A stretch of DNA of 64,000 bases from Breoghania sp. Lineage in GTDB: Bacteria; Pseudomonadota; Alphaproteobacteria; Rhizobiales; Stappiaceae. The position numbers were made by a program, and so were the translations under genes. Where the stretch lies: the NCBI RefSeq assembly GCF_963674635.1, contig NZ_OY771475.1:1612001-1676000 (forward strand), read 5' to 3'. This document shows, piece after piece, positions 35,578 to 44,939 of the stretch. Position 1 is the first letter of the stretch, and every line of letters starts with the position of its first letter. Under the pieces are notes generated by a model. That model saw nothing but the letters and a program-made list of their open reading frames with translations, did not search any database and was not told the DNA's origin.

Positions 35578-35775
35578 GGTTTTGCTCAAACGAAGTTTTG
35601 ATAAATATAGGCAGTATTTCGAGGGGGCTTATCCCGGGACTACGACACACCGATCGGGCGCGCCAGAGCGAAGGTGAGGTGCTATCCCAACAGGGACTTC
35701 CATTCGACCTATTGGAGGGAAGTTTCGCGCCAGCAGGACTGTGTGCGCAAAACCGGTCGCGTTTGCAAATAGCGA

Positions 35776-35824
35776 GAGAAGAAAAGAAAGCGGGCCTTCC
35801 AGTGTCGCCACCTGAAAGGCCCGC
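35776..35824 (-). terminator. Terminator after the Cache chemoreceptor gene
   Basis: Stem GCGGGCCTT (35790-35798) with AAGGCCCGC (35816-35824); on the minus strand it is followed by TTTCTTTTCTTCTC. It lies just past the chemoreceptor stop codon. Confidence 0.85.
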
Positions 35825-35833
35825 CCTGGATTG

Positions 35834-37924
35834 TCAGGCGACGTCACGCACACCTGAGATGAAGATGTCCACTTCTTCCTTCAATCGGCCCGCCTCGCCG
35901 CTCAGGACATGGGCGACCGAACCGACCTGACGCGCCGCACTTCCGGTTTCCATGGCAGACTTTGAAACGGAGACGATGTTGCGGGCAACTTCCTGTGTGC
36001 CATTGGAGGCTTCCTGGATGTTGCGGGCAATTTCCTGCGTCGCCGCGCCCTGCTGCTCGACCGAGGCCTGAATGCTGGCAGCAATCTCGTTCATCTGCTC
36101 GATCGTGTGAGAGATGCTCTGGATCGCGTCCACAGAGCCTGCGGTTTCTTCCTGAACCGACTGGATCTGCGTGGAGATTTCCTCCGTCGCCCGGGCGGTC
36201 TGGTTGGCGAGTTCCTTCACTTCCGCGGCAACGACCGCAAAGCCCTTGCCAGCCTCGCCCGCACGCGCCGCCTCGATGGTGGCGTTAAGCGCGAGCAGGT
36301 TCGTCTGCTCGGCGATCTCGTTGATCAGCTTCAGAACCTCGCTGATGCGGTTGGCCGCAAGCGCCAGTCCTTCGATCTTGCTGTTGGTCGCCTCCGCCTG
36401 CTGCACGGCCTGCATGGCGATGTCGGTGGAGGCGGCCATCTGACGGCTGATCTCGTCGACCGAGGCCAGCAGTTCTTCAGCCGCGGACGCCACTGTCTCC
36501 ACATTCGTGGAGGCTTCTTCCGATGCCGCCGCGACGTTGGAGCTTTGCTGACTTGTCTGGTCCGCTTCGTTCGACAGGGTCTGCGCGGCTCCGTTCAACT
36601 CGCCCACCTGAGACGACACGGTGGCGACCAGATGCGAGACCTTCTGGTCGAATTCCGCCGACATGCGGGCAATTTTCTCAGCGCGGGCAAGCTGACGCTT
36701 CTGCTCTTCCGCCTGCTGCTCCGCCAGAGCATCGGCTTCCGAAAGCTTGTCGCGGAAGACGTTCAGCGCCTTGTTGATCTCGCCGATTTCATCGCCACGC
36801 TCCGTGCCGGAGATCGGCTGATCGTAGCGACGGTCGATGAGGCCCTGAATGTTGTTGACGACGGCTTCGAGCGGACGGCGCACGATCCGGTTGCCAAGAA
36901 GGAAAATGGACAGGCCCGCGACCAGCAACAGCACGACACCAACCCCGACGATCATCATGACGATGTCCCAAGAGGCCTCTTGGAGGGTTGCCGTCGGCAC
37001 ACTCACCACAACCGCCAGTGTCGTGCCGGTCTCGCCGACAGACACCGGCATGACGATACGCTCGACGTCTGTTCCAAGGGTCTTGGAATAACCGGGATAG
37101 AGATAAGTCTGCCCGCGCGAAATCGCGTCGAGTACGGCCCCTGTTTCTGCCGCATCCTGCGGTGAACGTCCTTCCGACCAGTTCTTGCCGAGAAGGGTTT
37201 CATCCGTGTGCGAAATCAGCATGCCTTGTTGCGACAGCAAGTATACGGACCCTGTGCCGAGCGGCTTCAGCTTGCTCAGTGCCTCCGACAGCGGGCGAAG
37301 CATCAGGTCGACACCGGTGACACCCACCACTTTGCTGCCGTCGCGGACAGGGACGGAAAAGGAAACGCCCATGACCGTCTTGCCGCCAGCTTCCCAGCTG
37401 TAGGGTTCGGTCACGAAGGCCTTGCCGCTTCGGAAGGGCGCATAGAACCAACCATCTTCCGCACCCAGATCAGTAAGGGGGCGATAGCCAAGCTTGCCAT
37501 CGCTGTCACGGAAGAAATACGGAGACCAACGTCCCTGGTGGTATTGTCCATCGCTTGCGAAGTCCGCATCGCGACCGTCCAGATCATCGTTGATCACAGT
37601 CCCCCACGAACCAGAAAGCTGAGGACTGATTTCCGCAACCGTTTTAACGGCGGCCGTCCACCCCTCACGCGTGGTGACACCGGAGGCCTTCATGCCGGAA
37701 AGGCTGCCCGCAAGGATGAGCGCGGTATCCAGCCCGTTTTCCATCGTGCGCCGAACCATTTCAGCCTGCTCGCGGGCAACGGCTTTCGCTTCGTTGAGTG
37801 CAAGCTCATGCGTGACATCGGATGCACGCCATCCGATAACCCCGATCCCGACCATCAGGACAAACGCCAAGAGAGGGATGCTTATCACGATCAGCTTGGT
37901 CGTGAGTTTTGCCCGATTGAACAT
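35834..37924 (-). CDS. Transmembrane methyl-accepting chemotaxis protein with dCache sensor
   Basis: A 696-residue chemoreceptor. TM1 is at about 11-33 (LIVISIPLLAFVLMVGIGVI). The periplasmic domain, about 34-315, has two-lobed Cache features: SGSWGTVINDDLDG, WSPYFFRDSDGK, GVTGVDLML and SVYLLSQQGMLISHTDE. TM2 is at about 319-345, followed by HAMP (RRPLEAVVNNIQGLIDRRYD) and the signalling domain with tip EQTNLLALNATIEAARAGEA. No C-terminal CheR-binding pentapeptide is visible (ends ISGVRDVA). Lies between divergent purH and a terminator. Ligand is unknown; dCache_1 receptors often bind amino acids or organic acids. Confidence 0.93.
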   Translation of the reverse strand: MFNRAKLTTKLIVISIPLLAFVLMVGIGVIGWRASDVTHELALNEAKAVAREQAEMVRRTMENGLDTALILAGSLSGMKASGVTTREGWTAAVKTVAEISPQLSGSWGTVINDDLDGRDADFASDGQYHQGRWSPYFFRDSDGKLGYRPLTDLGAEDGWFYAPFRSGKAFVTEPYSWEAGGKTVMGVSFSVPVRDGSKVVGVTGVDLMLRPLSEALSKLKPLGTGSVYLLSQQGMLISHTDETLLGKNWSEGRSPQDAAETGAVLDAISRGQTYLYPGYSKTLGTDVERIVMPVSVGETGTTLAVVVSVPTATLQEASWDIVMMIVGVGVVLLLVAGLSIFLLGNRIVRRPLEAVVNNIQGLIDRRYDQPISGTERGDEIGEINKALNVFRDKLSEADALAEQQAEEQKRQLARAEKIARMSAEFDQKVSHLVATVSSQVGELNGAAQTLSNEADQTSQQSSNVAAASEEASTNVETVASAAEELLASVDEISRQMAASTDIAMQAVQQAEATNSKIEGLALAANRISEVLKLINEIAEQTNLLALNATIEAARAGEAGKGFAVVAAEVKELANQTARATEEISTQIQSVQEETAGSVDAIQSISHTIEQMNEIAASIQASVEQQGAATQEIARNIQEASNGTQEVARNIVSVSKSAMETGSAARQVGSVAHVLSGEAGRLKEEVDIFISGVRDVA

Positions 37925-38211
37925 TCAGTATCTCCGCAATTCTACCAAGCCTATACCGGCACGGTCAGATATCTTCGGAGAAGAAGGTAACCTCTATTCG
38001 TTAAATATATTTCTATTCTAGACTATTATTATAGGCATTTATTACAATGTTCTATAAAAAATATATCCTCTACTGCATGTGTTCGAGCGCTTATTATCGC
38101 TATATACGCATTATTACTATAGTTCGCCTTTATACCTACCCCCCCTTTCCGATCTGCCGCAGGAAAGGGAGGGATACATTTCAGATGTGGCGTATTCGAA
38201 AGCGTCTCAAA
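37925..38211. other. AT-rich region upstream of the chemoreceptor, downstream of purH
   Basis: 287 bases, including one of the most AT-rich stretches of the window (about 37995-38125, with TTAAATATATTTCTATTCT). Probably the chemoreceptor promoter region. A hairpin CCCTTTCC/GGAAAGGG (38143-38169) may end purH. No RNA gene recognised. Confidence 0.5.
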
Positions 38212-39828
38212 TCAGTGACGGAAGTGGCGCATGCCCGTCATGACCATGGCGAGGCCCGCTTCATCAGCCGCCTTGATGACTTCATCGTCGCGCATCGAGC
38301 CGCCTGGCTGAATGACCGCCGTCGCGCCCGCTTCAGCGGCAGACAGGAGACCGTCGGCGAAGGGGAAGAAGGCGTCGGACGCGACCACGCAACCCTTGGT
38401 GAGCGGCTCGGCAAGCCCTGCGGCTTCTGCAGCGTCCTCAGCCTTGCGCGCAGCAATCCGGGCGCTGTCCACGCGGCTCATCTGGCCGGCGCCGACCCCC
38501 ACGGTCGCCCCGTCCTTCACGTAGACGATGGCGTTGGACTTGACGTGCTTTGCGACGCGGAAGGCGAATTTGAGGTCGGCCAGTTCCTGCGCGCTCGGCG
38601 CACGCTTGGTGACGACTTTCAGATCGAGATCATCGATGCTGCCATTGTCGCGCGACTGTACCAGCATGCCACCGGAGACGGACTTGAAGAAAGTGCCCTC
38701 CGCACGCGGATCCGGCAGGCCGCCGGTCAGCAGCAGACGCAGGTTCTTCTTGGCGGCGATGATCTCAACCGCTGCATCGTCCGCATCGGGAGCAATGATC
38801 ACCTCGGTGAACACCTTGACGATCTCGGAGGCCGCTTCCGCATCCAGTTTGCGGTTCAGCGCGACGATACCGCCAAATGCCGAAACCGGATCGCAGGCCA
38901 GCGCCTTGCGATAGGCATCCACCAGCGTTTCCCCCTCGGCCACGCCGCACGGATTGGCGTGCTTGATGATGGCGACGGCCGCGGTGCGGGCAGGATCGAA
39001 CTCCGCGACCAGCTCGAAGGCGGCGTCGGTGTCGTTGATGTTGTTGTAGGAGAGCTGCTTGCCCTGGAGCTGACGCGCGGTTGCGACACCAGGACGGTTG
39101 TCGCCATTGAGGTAGAAACCCGCCCTCTGGTGCGGATTCTCGCCGTAGCGCATCACTTCCTTCAGCTTGCCGCCAAAGGCGCGATAGTCGGGCGTGGCGT
39201 CGCCAAGTTCACCGGCGAACCAGCCGGAGACGGCGGCATCATAGGCCCCGGTGCGCGAAAAGGCTTTCGCGGCCAGCTTGCGGCGCACATGGAGCGGCAC
39301 CTTGCCGTCATGGGCATTGAGCGCCTCGATAACGGCCCCATAATCCGCCGGGTCGACGACCACGGACACATAGGCGTGGTTCTTGGCACCCGCGCGGATC
39401 ATGGCCGGGCCGCCGATATCGATATTCTCGATGATGGTAGCGGCATCGGCGCCTGCGGCGACAGTTTCCTCGAAGGGATAGAGATTGACGACCAGCAGGT
39501 CGATACGCTCGATGGCGTGATCTTCCATCGCCTTTGCATGCTCGGTGTCGTCACGAATAGCCAGAAGGCCACCGTGGACCTTCGGATGCAGCGTCTTCAC
39601 GCGACCATCCATGATCTCCGGAAAACCGGTGACCTCAGAGATATCGATGACCGGAATACCTGCATCGGCGATCGCCTTGCGCGTACCACCGGTGGATACC
39701 AGTTCGATACCCTTGCCGGAGAGCGCGCGGGCAAAGTCGATCAGCCCGGTCTTGTCGGAAACGGAGAGCAGAGCCCGCTTGACGGTCACCAATTCGGGAA
39801 CCGGAACGGCCTTGGACACGACGGTCAT
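38212..39828 (-). CDS. purH: Bifunctional AICAR formyltransferase / IMP cyclohydrolase
   Basis: Carries out the last two steps of IMP synthesis. The 538-residue product has the N-terminal cyclohydrolase (RALLSVSDKTGLIDFARAL, VSTGGTRKAIADAG, EIMDGRVKTLHPKVHGGLLA) and C-terminal transformylase (AAVAIIKHANPCGVAEG with the catalytic Lys-His, and SDAFFPFADG). The frame runs to 39963; MTVVSKAVPVPELVTVKRALLSV at 39828 (shown to the first 23 residues only as landmark: starts MTVVSKAVPVPEL) is chosen for the family start. Follows the heparinase-like gene by 161 bases on the same strand, a pairing seen in other Hyphomicrobiales. Confidence 0.95.
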   Translation of the reverse strand: MTVVSKAVPVPELVTVKRALLSVSDKTGLIDFARALSGKGIELVSTGGTRKAIADAGIPVIDISEVTGFPEIMDGRVKTLHPKVHGGLLAIRDDTEHAKAMEDHAIERIDLLVVNLYPFEETVAAGADAATIIENIDIGGPAMIRAGAKNHAYVSVVVDPADYGAVIEALNAHDGKVPLHVRRKLAAKAFSRTGAYDAAVSGWFAGELGDATPDYRAFGGKLKEVMRYGENPHQRAGFYLNGDNRPGVATARQLQGKQLSYNNINDTDAAFELVAEFDPARTAAVAIIKHANPCGVAEGETLVDAYRKALACDPVSAFGGIVALNRKLDAEAASEIVKVFTEVIIAPDADDAAVEIIAAKKNLRLLLTGGLPDPRAEGTFFKSVSGGMLVQSRDNGSIDDLDLKVVTKRAPSAQELADLKFAFRVAKHVKSNAIVYVKDGATVGVGAGQMSRVDSARIAARKAEDAAEAAGLAEPLTKGCVVASDAFFPFADGLLSAAEAGATAVIQPGGSMRDDEVIKAADEAGLAMVMTGMRHFRH

Positions 39829-39989
39829 GGAAGAAGCCTCGTGGAAAAGTGCGACATGGAATTGGAATGGTCGCGCTCTAGCACGAATGCGCGACCACCG
39901 GAAGGTCGCGGAGCGGCTTTCGCTCCAACGATGGGAAAGAAACCAAGTCGACCCTATCCGCACGCCCCCGCCATGGCGCGGGAAATCCG

Positions 39990-41744
39990 TCAGATCAGCA
40001 TGTCGGCTGCGTCGTCATCAAGGCTGGAACGGCGGCGCACGGGCCTTGCGGCCGCGGTGCGGCGGAACACCCAGGGCACCTCGCGGCGATGGCGTAGACG
40101 CTCATGGATGACAATCTGCTCGGTGTGACGGTGGCCATGAACGTCGGACAGATAGATGGATTCTTCCAGCGAAACCTGCGCATCGGGCGCGGTGAACTCC
40201 CACGCCTCTCCGTCTGCGCACATCAGCAGAACCGCGCCGCCCCCGCGCACAAGGCTCGCCTTGACGCCCGGATGCAGGTGAAAGCGGACGACATAGCGGT
40301 CCTGATCGCCCACCGGGGCAGAACCGGTCGGTTCGACCCTGTCACGGCCTTCCAGAACAGTGCCGTCATTGGAAAGCCGGACGCTACGCTCATGGCGAAT
40401 GCGAAGCGATGCGTAACCATTGTGACTGGCATTGATGTGAATGCCTGCGTCATCTTCCTCACGCAGCACCGGCACGACGCTCGGGCCGGAGACGATGAGC
40501 GACCCCAGCCAGCGGGTGAGCTGGCCCGCCGCCATGAAGCGGCAAGACGAGGTGGAATTGTATTCCAGCGTGGAATGGGCCGCTGTGGAGCGCGCCACCT
40601 TGCGCCAGGTCTCATGCCCCTTCCCCGACACGCCGCAATTGACGACGATCGGATTGCGACCGGAGGACATTTCAAAGCTCAGACACCCCGCATGCGCCAG
40701 CTGGCTGAGCGGTGGCGGCGGCGGGCGACCGGTATCCATTACCAGGAGCGTGTCTCCGGCGACAAGCCGCTGATATCCGGAATGGGCCGCATCTGCGGGG
40801 GGGGTTCCGCGTGCGTCGTCATAGGCGAGCACCGTCGCGACAAGATCTCCCGACGTCGCGCCCATACCATTGAAATGCGCGAAAGAGCCATCCCCCATGC
40901 GGAAGAACCGGATCATCGGCATCATCCGGTCGACTGCATCCATCATCGCCTGACTGGGCGCGACGCCCTGACTGGTGAAAGCCTGGCGAATGGGCAGAAG
41001 ATCGGCGAGGATATCCAGAACCGCGCCGGGATTGCGCGACACGTGACCGCCGTCAGGCAGGATCTGCCGGGTGAGTTCGTGGTCGAGGTTTTTCAGGCTC
41101 TGCCGGGCGAAACGCCCCTGCCCCGACATGGAAATGGAGGCGGCCGCGACCGCCATGGTGACCACCAGACGCGGCATGCCGTCAGGCGCTTCGTTCATGG
41201 TCTTGCGCAGGTAGCGGACCTGACGGGCAAGCGATTTCAGGAAGCGGCGATAGAACTCGCGGTCGCAGTTTTCAAGCAGCAGCGGCGACTGGGAAAGCCA
41301 GGACAGGACGCGCCGAGCCACGACCGAAGGTTCCCAGGCAATCGCGTTGCGCCGCCCGACAAGGCGGATCCATTCGTCAATAAGGGCGCGGGCATTGGAA
41401 CGCGCCATGGCGGTTTCCGCGGCGCGCAGATGACGCAGCCAGCCGAAACCGTGCAAGGCACGGGCCCAGTCGGGTGACGGGGGAATGACCTCAAAGGGCG
41501 ACTGACCGCCCGCTTCGACGAAATGCCCGGCAAAGACGAAGCGACCGGCATAGATATCGACCGCGATGGTGGGATCGGCCGTGCGCAGATCCTGCGGCGC
41601 GATCAGCAGGCGGTTGGGAACCGCGCCGAGGGTCCCCAGGAGTGAGGAGGGGCCGCCGTGAACCTTGCGCAGCAGCCAGCGCCAGGCGTGCGAAGCCAGC
41701 AGTCGCCAAATCCGTGCCTGATCGGACATGGATTCGAGCGCCAT
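39990..41744 (-). CDS. Heparinase II/III-family protein
   Basis: A 584-residue protein of the heparinase II/III (alginate-lyase-like) superfamily. Helical N-terminal half (about 110-300: FGWLRHLRAAETAMARSNAR, AWEPSVVARRVLSWL, DGGHVSRNPGAVLDILADLL) followed by a beta-rich half with GYQRLVAGDTLLVMDTGRPP, SHNGYASLRIRHER and YVVRFHLHPGV. The typical polysaccharide-lyase residues cannot be fixed by eye. No signal peptide is visible at MALESMSDQARIWRLL, so the substrate may not be extracellular, or export is by another route. Start ATG 41744 follows AGGAGG. It sits between rsmB and purH, a position conserved in relatives, yet with no known functional link to either. Confidence 0.85.
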   Translation of the reverse strand: MALESMSDQARIWRLLASHAWRWLLRKVHGGPSSLLGTLGAVPNRLLIAPQDLRTADPTIAVDIYAGRFVFAGHFVEAGGQSPFEVIPPSPDWARALHGFGWLRHLRAAETAMARSNARALIDEWIRLVGRRNAIAWEPSVVARRVLSWLSQSPLLLENCDREFYRRFLKSLARQVRYLRKTMNEAPDGMPRLVVTMAVAAASISMSGQGRFARQSLKNLDHELTRQILPDGGHVSRNPGAVLDILADLLPIRQAFTSQGVAPSQAMMDAVDRMMPMIRFFRMGDGSFAHFNGMGATSGDLVATVLAYDDARGTPPADAAHSGYQRLVAGDTLLVMDTGRPPPPPLSQLAHAGCLSFEMSSGRNPIVVNCGVSGKGHETWRKVARSTAAHSTLEYNSTSSCRFMAAGQLTRWLGSLIVSGPSVVPVLREEDDAGIHINASHNGYASLRIRHERSVRLSNDGTVLEGRDRVEPTGSAPVGDQDRYVVRFHLHPGVKASLVRGGGAVLLMCADGEAWEFTAPDAQVSLEESIYLSDVHGHRHTEQIVIHERLRHRREVPWVFRRTAAARPVRRRSSLDDDAADMLI

Positions 41745-42161
41745 CGCCGAACTGCCTCCTGTCACGTTTTCCGCCAAACGGGCATCCCCAAAACTTCGCG
41801 GCACCAACATCAATGCCCCGATCCGCCGACAAGACCGATCATGCCGCCTACGGAACGAGACGTCCTTCATGAGGGCTGCAACCTGACGTACCGTCAGAAC
41901 CCACTACCGTCATCATGTAAAAATGAAGACATCACATTAAATTATACTTAACCATGCCAGCGCGACGGCATTCGTGCGTACGCCAGTTTACAAACTGGGA
42001 CCGGCACCTGCCGAACGCGGGCACAACGCCACATGCGCGCATGCCCTCGCGATGGTCGACAGGCCTTGCGATCACCGGCGGAGACGGCCAGAACGAACGG
42101 AAGGCGCAGACTGATGCGCTGCGCCTTCCGGTTCCATCGATTTTCGTGACGATTGCCGCGT
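41745..42161. other. 417-base gap between rsmB and the heparinase-like gene
   Basis: Contains the rsmB terminator at 42098-42130 and an AT-rich stretch at about 41917-41952 that probably holds the heparinase-like gene promoter. No coding signal. Confidence 0.5.
42098..42130 (-). terminator. Hairpin terminator after rsmB
   Basis: Perfect 12-bp stem CGGAAGGCGCAG (42098-42109) with CTGCGCCTTCCG (42119-42130), nine-base loop, followed on the minus strand by TTCGTT. Lies 32 bases past the rsmB stop. Confidence 0.75.
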
Positions 42162-43709
42162 TCAGCTGACGCGTCTCAAACGGCATGCAAAGAAACCGTC
42201 GAGCCCACCCATCCGATGTTCTTCAGAAGCCCACAGGTTCGGCAGAGTGCGCAGATCGCCGGCCTCTGTGAGGAGCCCGTCCAGTCCGGCAAACTCGGTT
42301 GCAGAGATCGGCGCGCGTTCGACGGGCAAGTCCTCTGAGAGAAGGGTTTCGATCTGCCTCTCCCCTTCTTCCGGCTCCAGAGAGCAGGTGCAGTAGACGA
42401 GCACGCCGCCGGGCTTCAGCCACTGGATCGCGCGACGCAGGAAACGGCCCTGCATTTCCGCCAGAACGGCAATATCGGTTTCACGCTTGAGCCACGGCAT
42501 GTCCGGGTGTCGGCGCGCTGTGCCGGTCGCAGAGCATGGTGCATCGAGCAGGATCGCATCGAAGGGCTCATCCGGCTCCCATGTGCCAAGATCGGCCTCC
42601 AGCGTCCGCGCCTTCAGCTTCAGCCGCTTCAGGTTCCGAGTGACGCGGTTCAGGCGTGTTGAGGAAATATCAAGTGCAACGACATCCCCCCCAGCTGCGG
42701 CCAGCTGTGCGGTCTTGCCACCCGGTGCAGCACAAAGATCGGCCACCTTGAGGCCGCTCACATCGCCCAGCAGGCGGGCGGGCAAGGCGGCGGCAGCATC
42801 CTGCACCCACCATGCGCCCTCATCGTAGCCCGCAAGTTCTTCCACCCGGCCAGGTTCGGCGATGCGCAGCGATCCGGTCGGCATGACCTTCGCGTTGAGC
42901 TTCTCAGCCCATTCCCCGACATCGAGCCCCGGCTTGAGGGTGATATCGAGACCCGGCTCAGCCACATGCGCGGCGGCAATGCTGCGTGCCGTTTCAGCGC
43001 CATAGGACGCCGTCCAGCGCGTCATGAGCCATTCGGGTGTGTTCAGGAAGAGCGGGTCAAGGCCTGCCTGAAGCTCTTCGCGCTCACGGATCAAGCGGCG
43101 TAGAACCGCGTTAATGAGCCCCTTGTAGGGCCGGGCCTTCTTGTCCGCTCCCGCATTTTCCACCGCCAGCGAAACGGCAGCATGGTCGGCGACATCCATG
43201 AACAGGATCTGGGTGATCGCCACATGAAGGATATCGAGAACGCGCCCAGTCTTTTCAGGCACTGGCCGGTCGAGCAGGCGCTCCAGAAGGGCCGCGATCT
43301 CGCCGCGCCGACGCAGCGCGAGGCCAAGGATGGCACGCACCAGCGCCTTGTCGTTGTTGGCGAGCTCTCCATAATGCGGATTGCGCGTGGGGCCCTCCAG
43401 TTCAGCGGCGAGCATGTTCCCCTGATGGACGACATTGCCGAGAATGGTAACCGCCGTGCGCCGCGCGGGCAATCCCGGCGCCTCACGCCGCCGGGGGCGA
43501 GAACCGCCCTCGCCGCCAGACTTTTTGCCGGGCTTTCCGCCAGCTGAACGAGCGCCCTTGCCTGTCGGCCCTTTTCCGCTCCAGCGGTTGCCAGAGGGCT
43601 TGCCATCTCGGGACTTGCCATCACGGGGCTTACCACCCCCGGGTCCGCTTCCATTGCCTGTTCCGCGGGGCCCCTTGCCAGCCTGGCCCTTGCCGTCTCC
43701 GGCGCTCAA
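42162..43709 (-). CDS. rsmB: 16S rRNA m5C967 methyltransferase (RsmB/Sun family) with basic N-terminal tail
   Basis: Methylates C967 of 16S rRNA. Of 515 residues, about 1-80 form a low-complexity Gly/Lys/Arg-rich tail with repeated GKGP/DGKP-like units. The NusB-like domain follows (ARRTAVTILGNVVHQG to about 230). The catalytic domain has the SAM-binding stretch VADLCAAPGGKTAQLAA, LDAPCSATGTARRHPD (motif IV with cysteine) and VYCTCSLEPEEGERQIE (nucleophilic cysteine). The frame begins with TTG at 43709; a nearby ATG at 43716 is out of frame, and no in-frame ATG occurs before about residue 98, so TTG is the most likely start though no strong ribosome site precedes it. It follows htpX by 66 bases. 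Confidence 0.93.
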   Translation of the reverse strand: MSAGDGKGQAGKGPRGTGNGSGPGGGKPRDGKSRDGKPSGNRWSGKGPTGKGARSAGGKPGKKSGGEGGSRPRRREAPGLPARRTAVTILGNVVHQGNMLAAELEGPTRNPHYGELANNDKALVRAILGLALRRRGEIAALLERLLDRPVPEKTGRVLDILHVAITQILFMDVADHAAVSLAVENAGADKKARPYKGLINAVLRRLIREREELQAGLDPLFLNTPEWLMTRWTASYGAETARSIAAAHVAEPGLDITLKPGLDVGEWAEKLNAKVMPTGSLRIAEPGRVEELAGYDEGAWWVQDAAAALPARLLGDVSGLKVADLCAAPGGKTAQLAAAGGDVVALDISSTRLNRVTRNLKRLKLKARTLEADLGTWEPDEPFDAILLDAPCSATGTARRHPDMPWLKRETDIAVLAEMQGRFLRRAIQWLKPGGVLVYCTCSLEPEEGERQIETLLSEDLPVERAPISATEFAGLDGLLTEAGDLRTLPNLWASEEHRMGGLDGFFACRLRRVS

Positions 43710-43775
43710 TGTGTCATATCCGTATCAAAGCCTGTCTTCGTCCGTGTGGGCCCAGCCGCAGCCTTCTTGCAAGGC

Positions 43776-44762
43776 TCAGCCCCAAGGGCCGCGCGGCCCT
43801 CTATCATCATCGGCGCGCCCCCACGGGCCCGCGTCCTCGCTGGCATCTCCCCACGGGCGCACCGCTGACGGCTCATCATAGCCATATGCCGGGTTCGCCT
43901 GCGCGCGTCCACGTCCGCGTCCCCCCATCTCGCGGTCGATTTCCTGCAACGCCGCGATGCGGTTCTGCGTCGCCGGATGGGTGGAGAACAGATTGTCCAT
44001 CTTCTCGCCCGACAGCGGGTTGATGATGAACATATGCGCCGTTGCAGGCGCATGCTCCGCATCCCGGTTGCGAATATGGGAAACGCCGCCGGCAATCTTG
44101 TTCAGAGCGGAGGCAAGTGCAAGCGGCTGACCACAAATTTCCGCGCCCATCCGGTCAGCGGCATATTCGCGGGTCCGGCTGATCGCCATCTGAACGAGCA
44201 TCGCCGCCATGGGCGCGACGATCATGGCGACCAGAACACCCACGATTCCCAAGGGATTGTTTCGGTTGCCGCCGAAGAAGAAGGCGAAGTTGCCGAGCAT
44301 GGAGATCGCGCCGGCAATGGTGGCGGTGATCGTCATGGTCAGCGTGTCGCGGTTCTTCACATGGGCAAGTTCGTGCGCCATCACGCCAGCAACCTCGTCC
44401 GCATTCAGTGTGCGCAGCAAGCCGGTGGTCGCCGCGACGGCGGCGTTTTCGGGGTTGCGGCCCGTTGCGAAAGCGTTCGGCTGGTCGTTGTTGACGATAT
44501 AGACCTTGGGCATCGGCAGGTTCGCATTGCGCGCCAACCGTTCCACGAGGCGGTAATATTCGGGCGCGCTGCGTTCATCCACTTCCTGGGCGTGGTGCAT
44601 GCGCAGCACCATCTTGTCCGCGTTCCAGTAGCTGAAGAAGTTCATGGCGAGCGCGATCAGGAAGGCGATCATCATGCCGCCGGTGCCACCGATCAGAAAG
44701 CCCATGCCCATGAACAGGGCCGTCATGGCGGCAAGCAGCATTGCGGTGCGAATAAAGTTCAT
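43776..44762 (-). CDS. htpX: Membrane zinc metalloprotease HtpX
   Basis: Membrane-protein quality-control protease of family M48. The 328 residues begin with two hydrophobic helices (MNFIRTAMLLAAMTALFMGM and GGMMIAFLIALAMNF). The zinc motif is HELAHVKNRDTL, with the third ligand region RTREYAADRMGAEI. A second hydrophobic pair lies at about 145-190. The last ~50 residues are an unusual Gly/Arg/Asp-rich tail with three PWG repeats (RPWGDA, GPWGRA, GPWG). It is divergent from the SdhAF4 gene; that pairing is common in alphaproteobacteria. Confidence 0.95.
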   Translation of the reverse strand: MNFIRTAMLLAAMTALFMGMGFLIGGTGGMMIAFLIALAMNFFSYWNADKMVLRMHHAQEVDERSAPEYYRLVERLARNANLPMPKVYIVNNDQPNAFATGRNPENAAVAATTGLLRTLNADEVAGVMAHELAHVKNRDTLTMTITATIAGAISMLGNFAFFFGGNRNNPLGIVGVLVAMIVAPMAAMLVQMAISRTREYAADRMGAEICGQPLALASALNKIAGGVSHIRNRDAEHAPATAHMFIINPLSGEKMDNLFSTHPATQNRIAALQEIDREMGGRGRGRAQANPAYGYDEPSAVRPWGDASEDAGPWGRADDDRGPRGPWG

Positions 44763-44939
44763 GTTCTGGCTGCCCGTGTTTGAAACTGCCGGTGCGCGAG
44801 AGGCTGCACACGGCGATTGGCTGCGCTATATGATGGGAATGCACAGGCCCGGCTGCAAGACAGGCCTGCGTTCCACATGCAGTTTCCGCTCAATCTGCCG
44901 ATAGGCGGAAACCTCGGCGAAGAAAAGACGGTTGAATTC

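Noticed and set aside
34120..35589. 489-residue minus-strand frame opposite the UMF1 transporter
   Set aside because: Sequence is rich in Gly, Arg and His, as the complement of a membrane protein gene; no motif.
38047..40128. 693-residue open frame antisense to purH
   Set aside because: Fully overlaps conserved purH; protein is Arg/His/Asp-rich shadow sequence without motifs.
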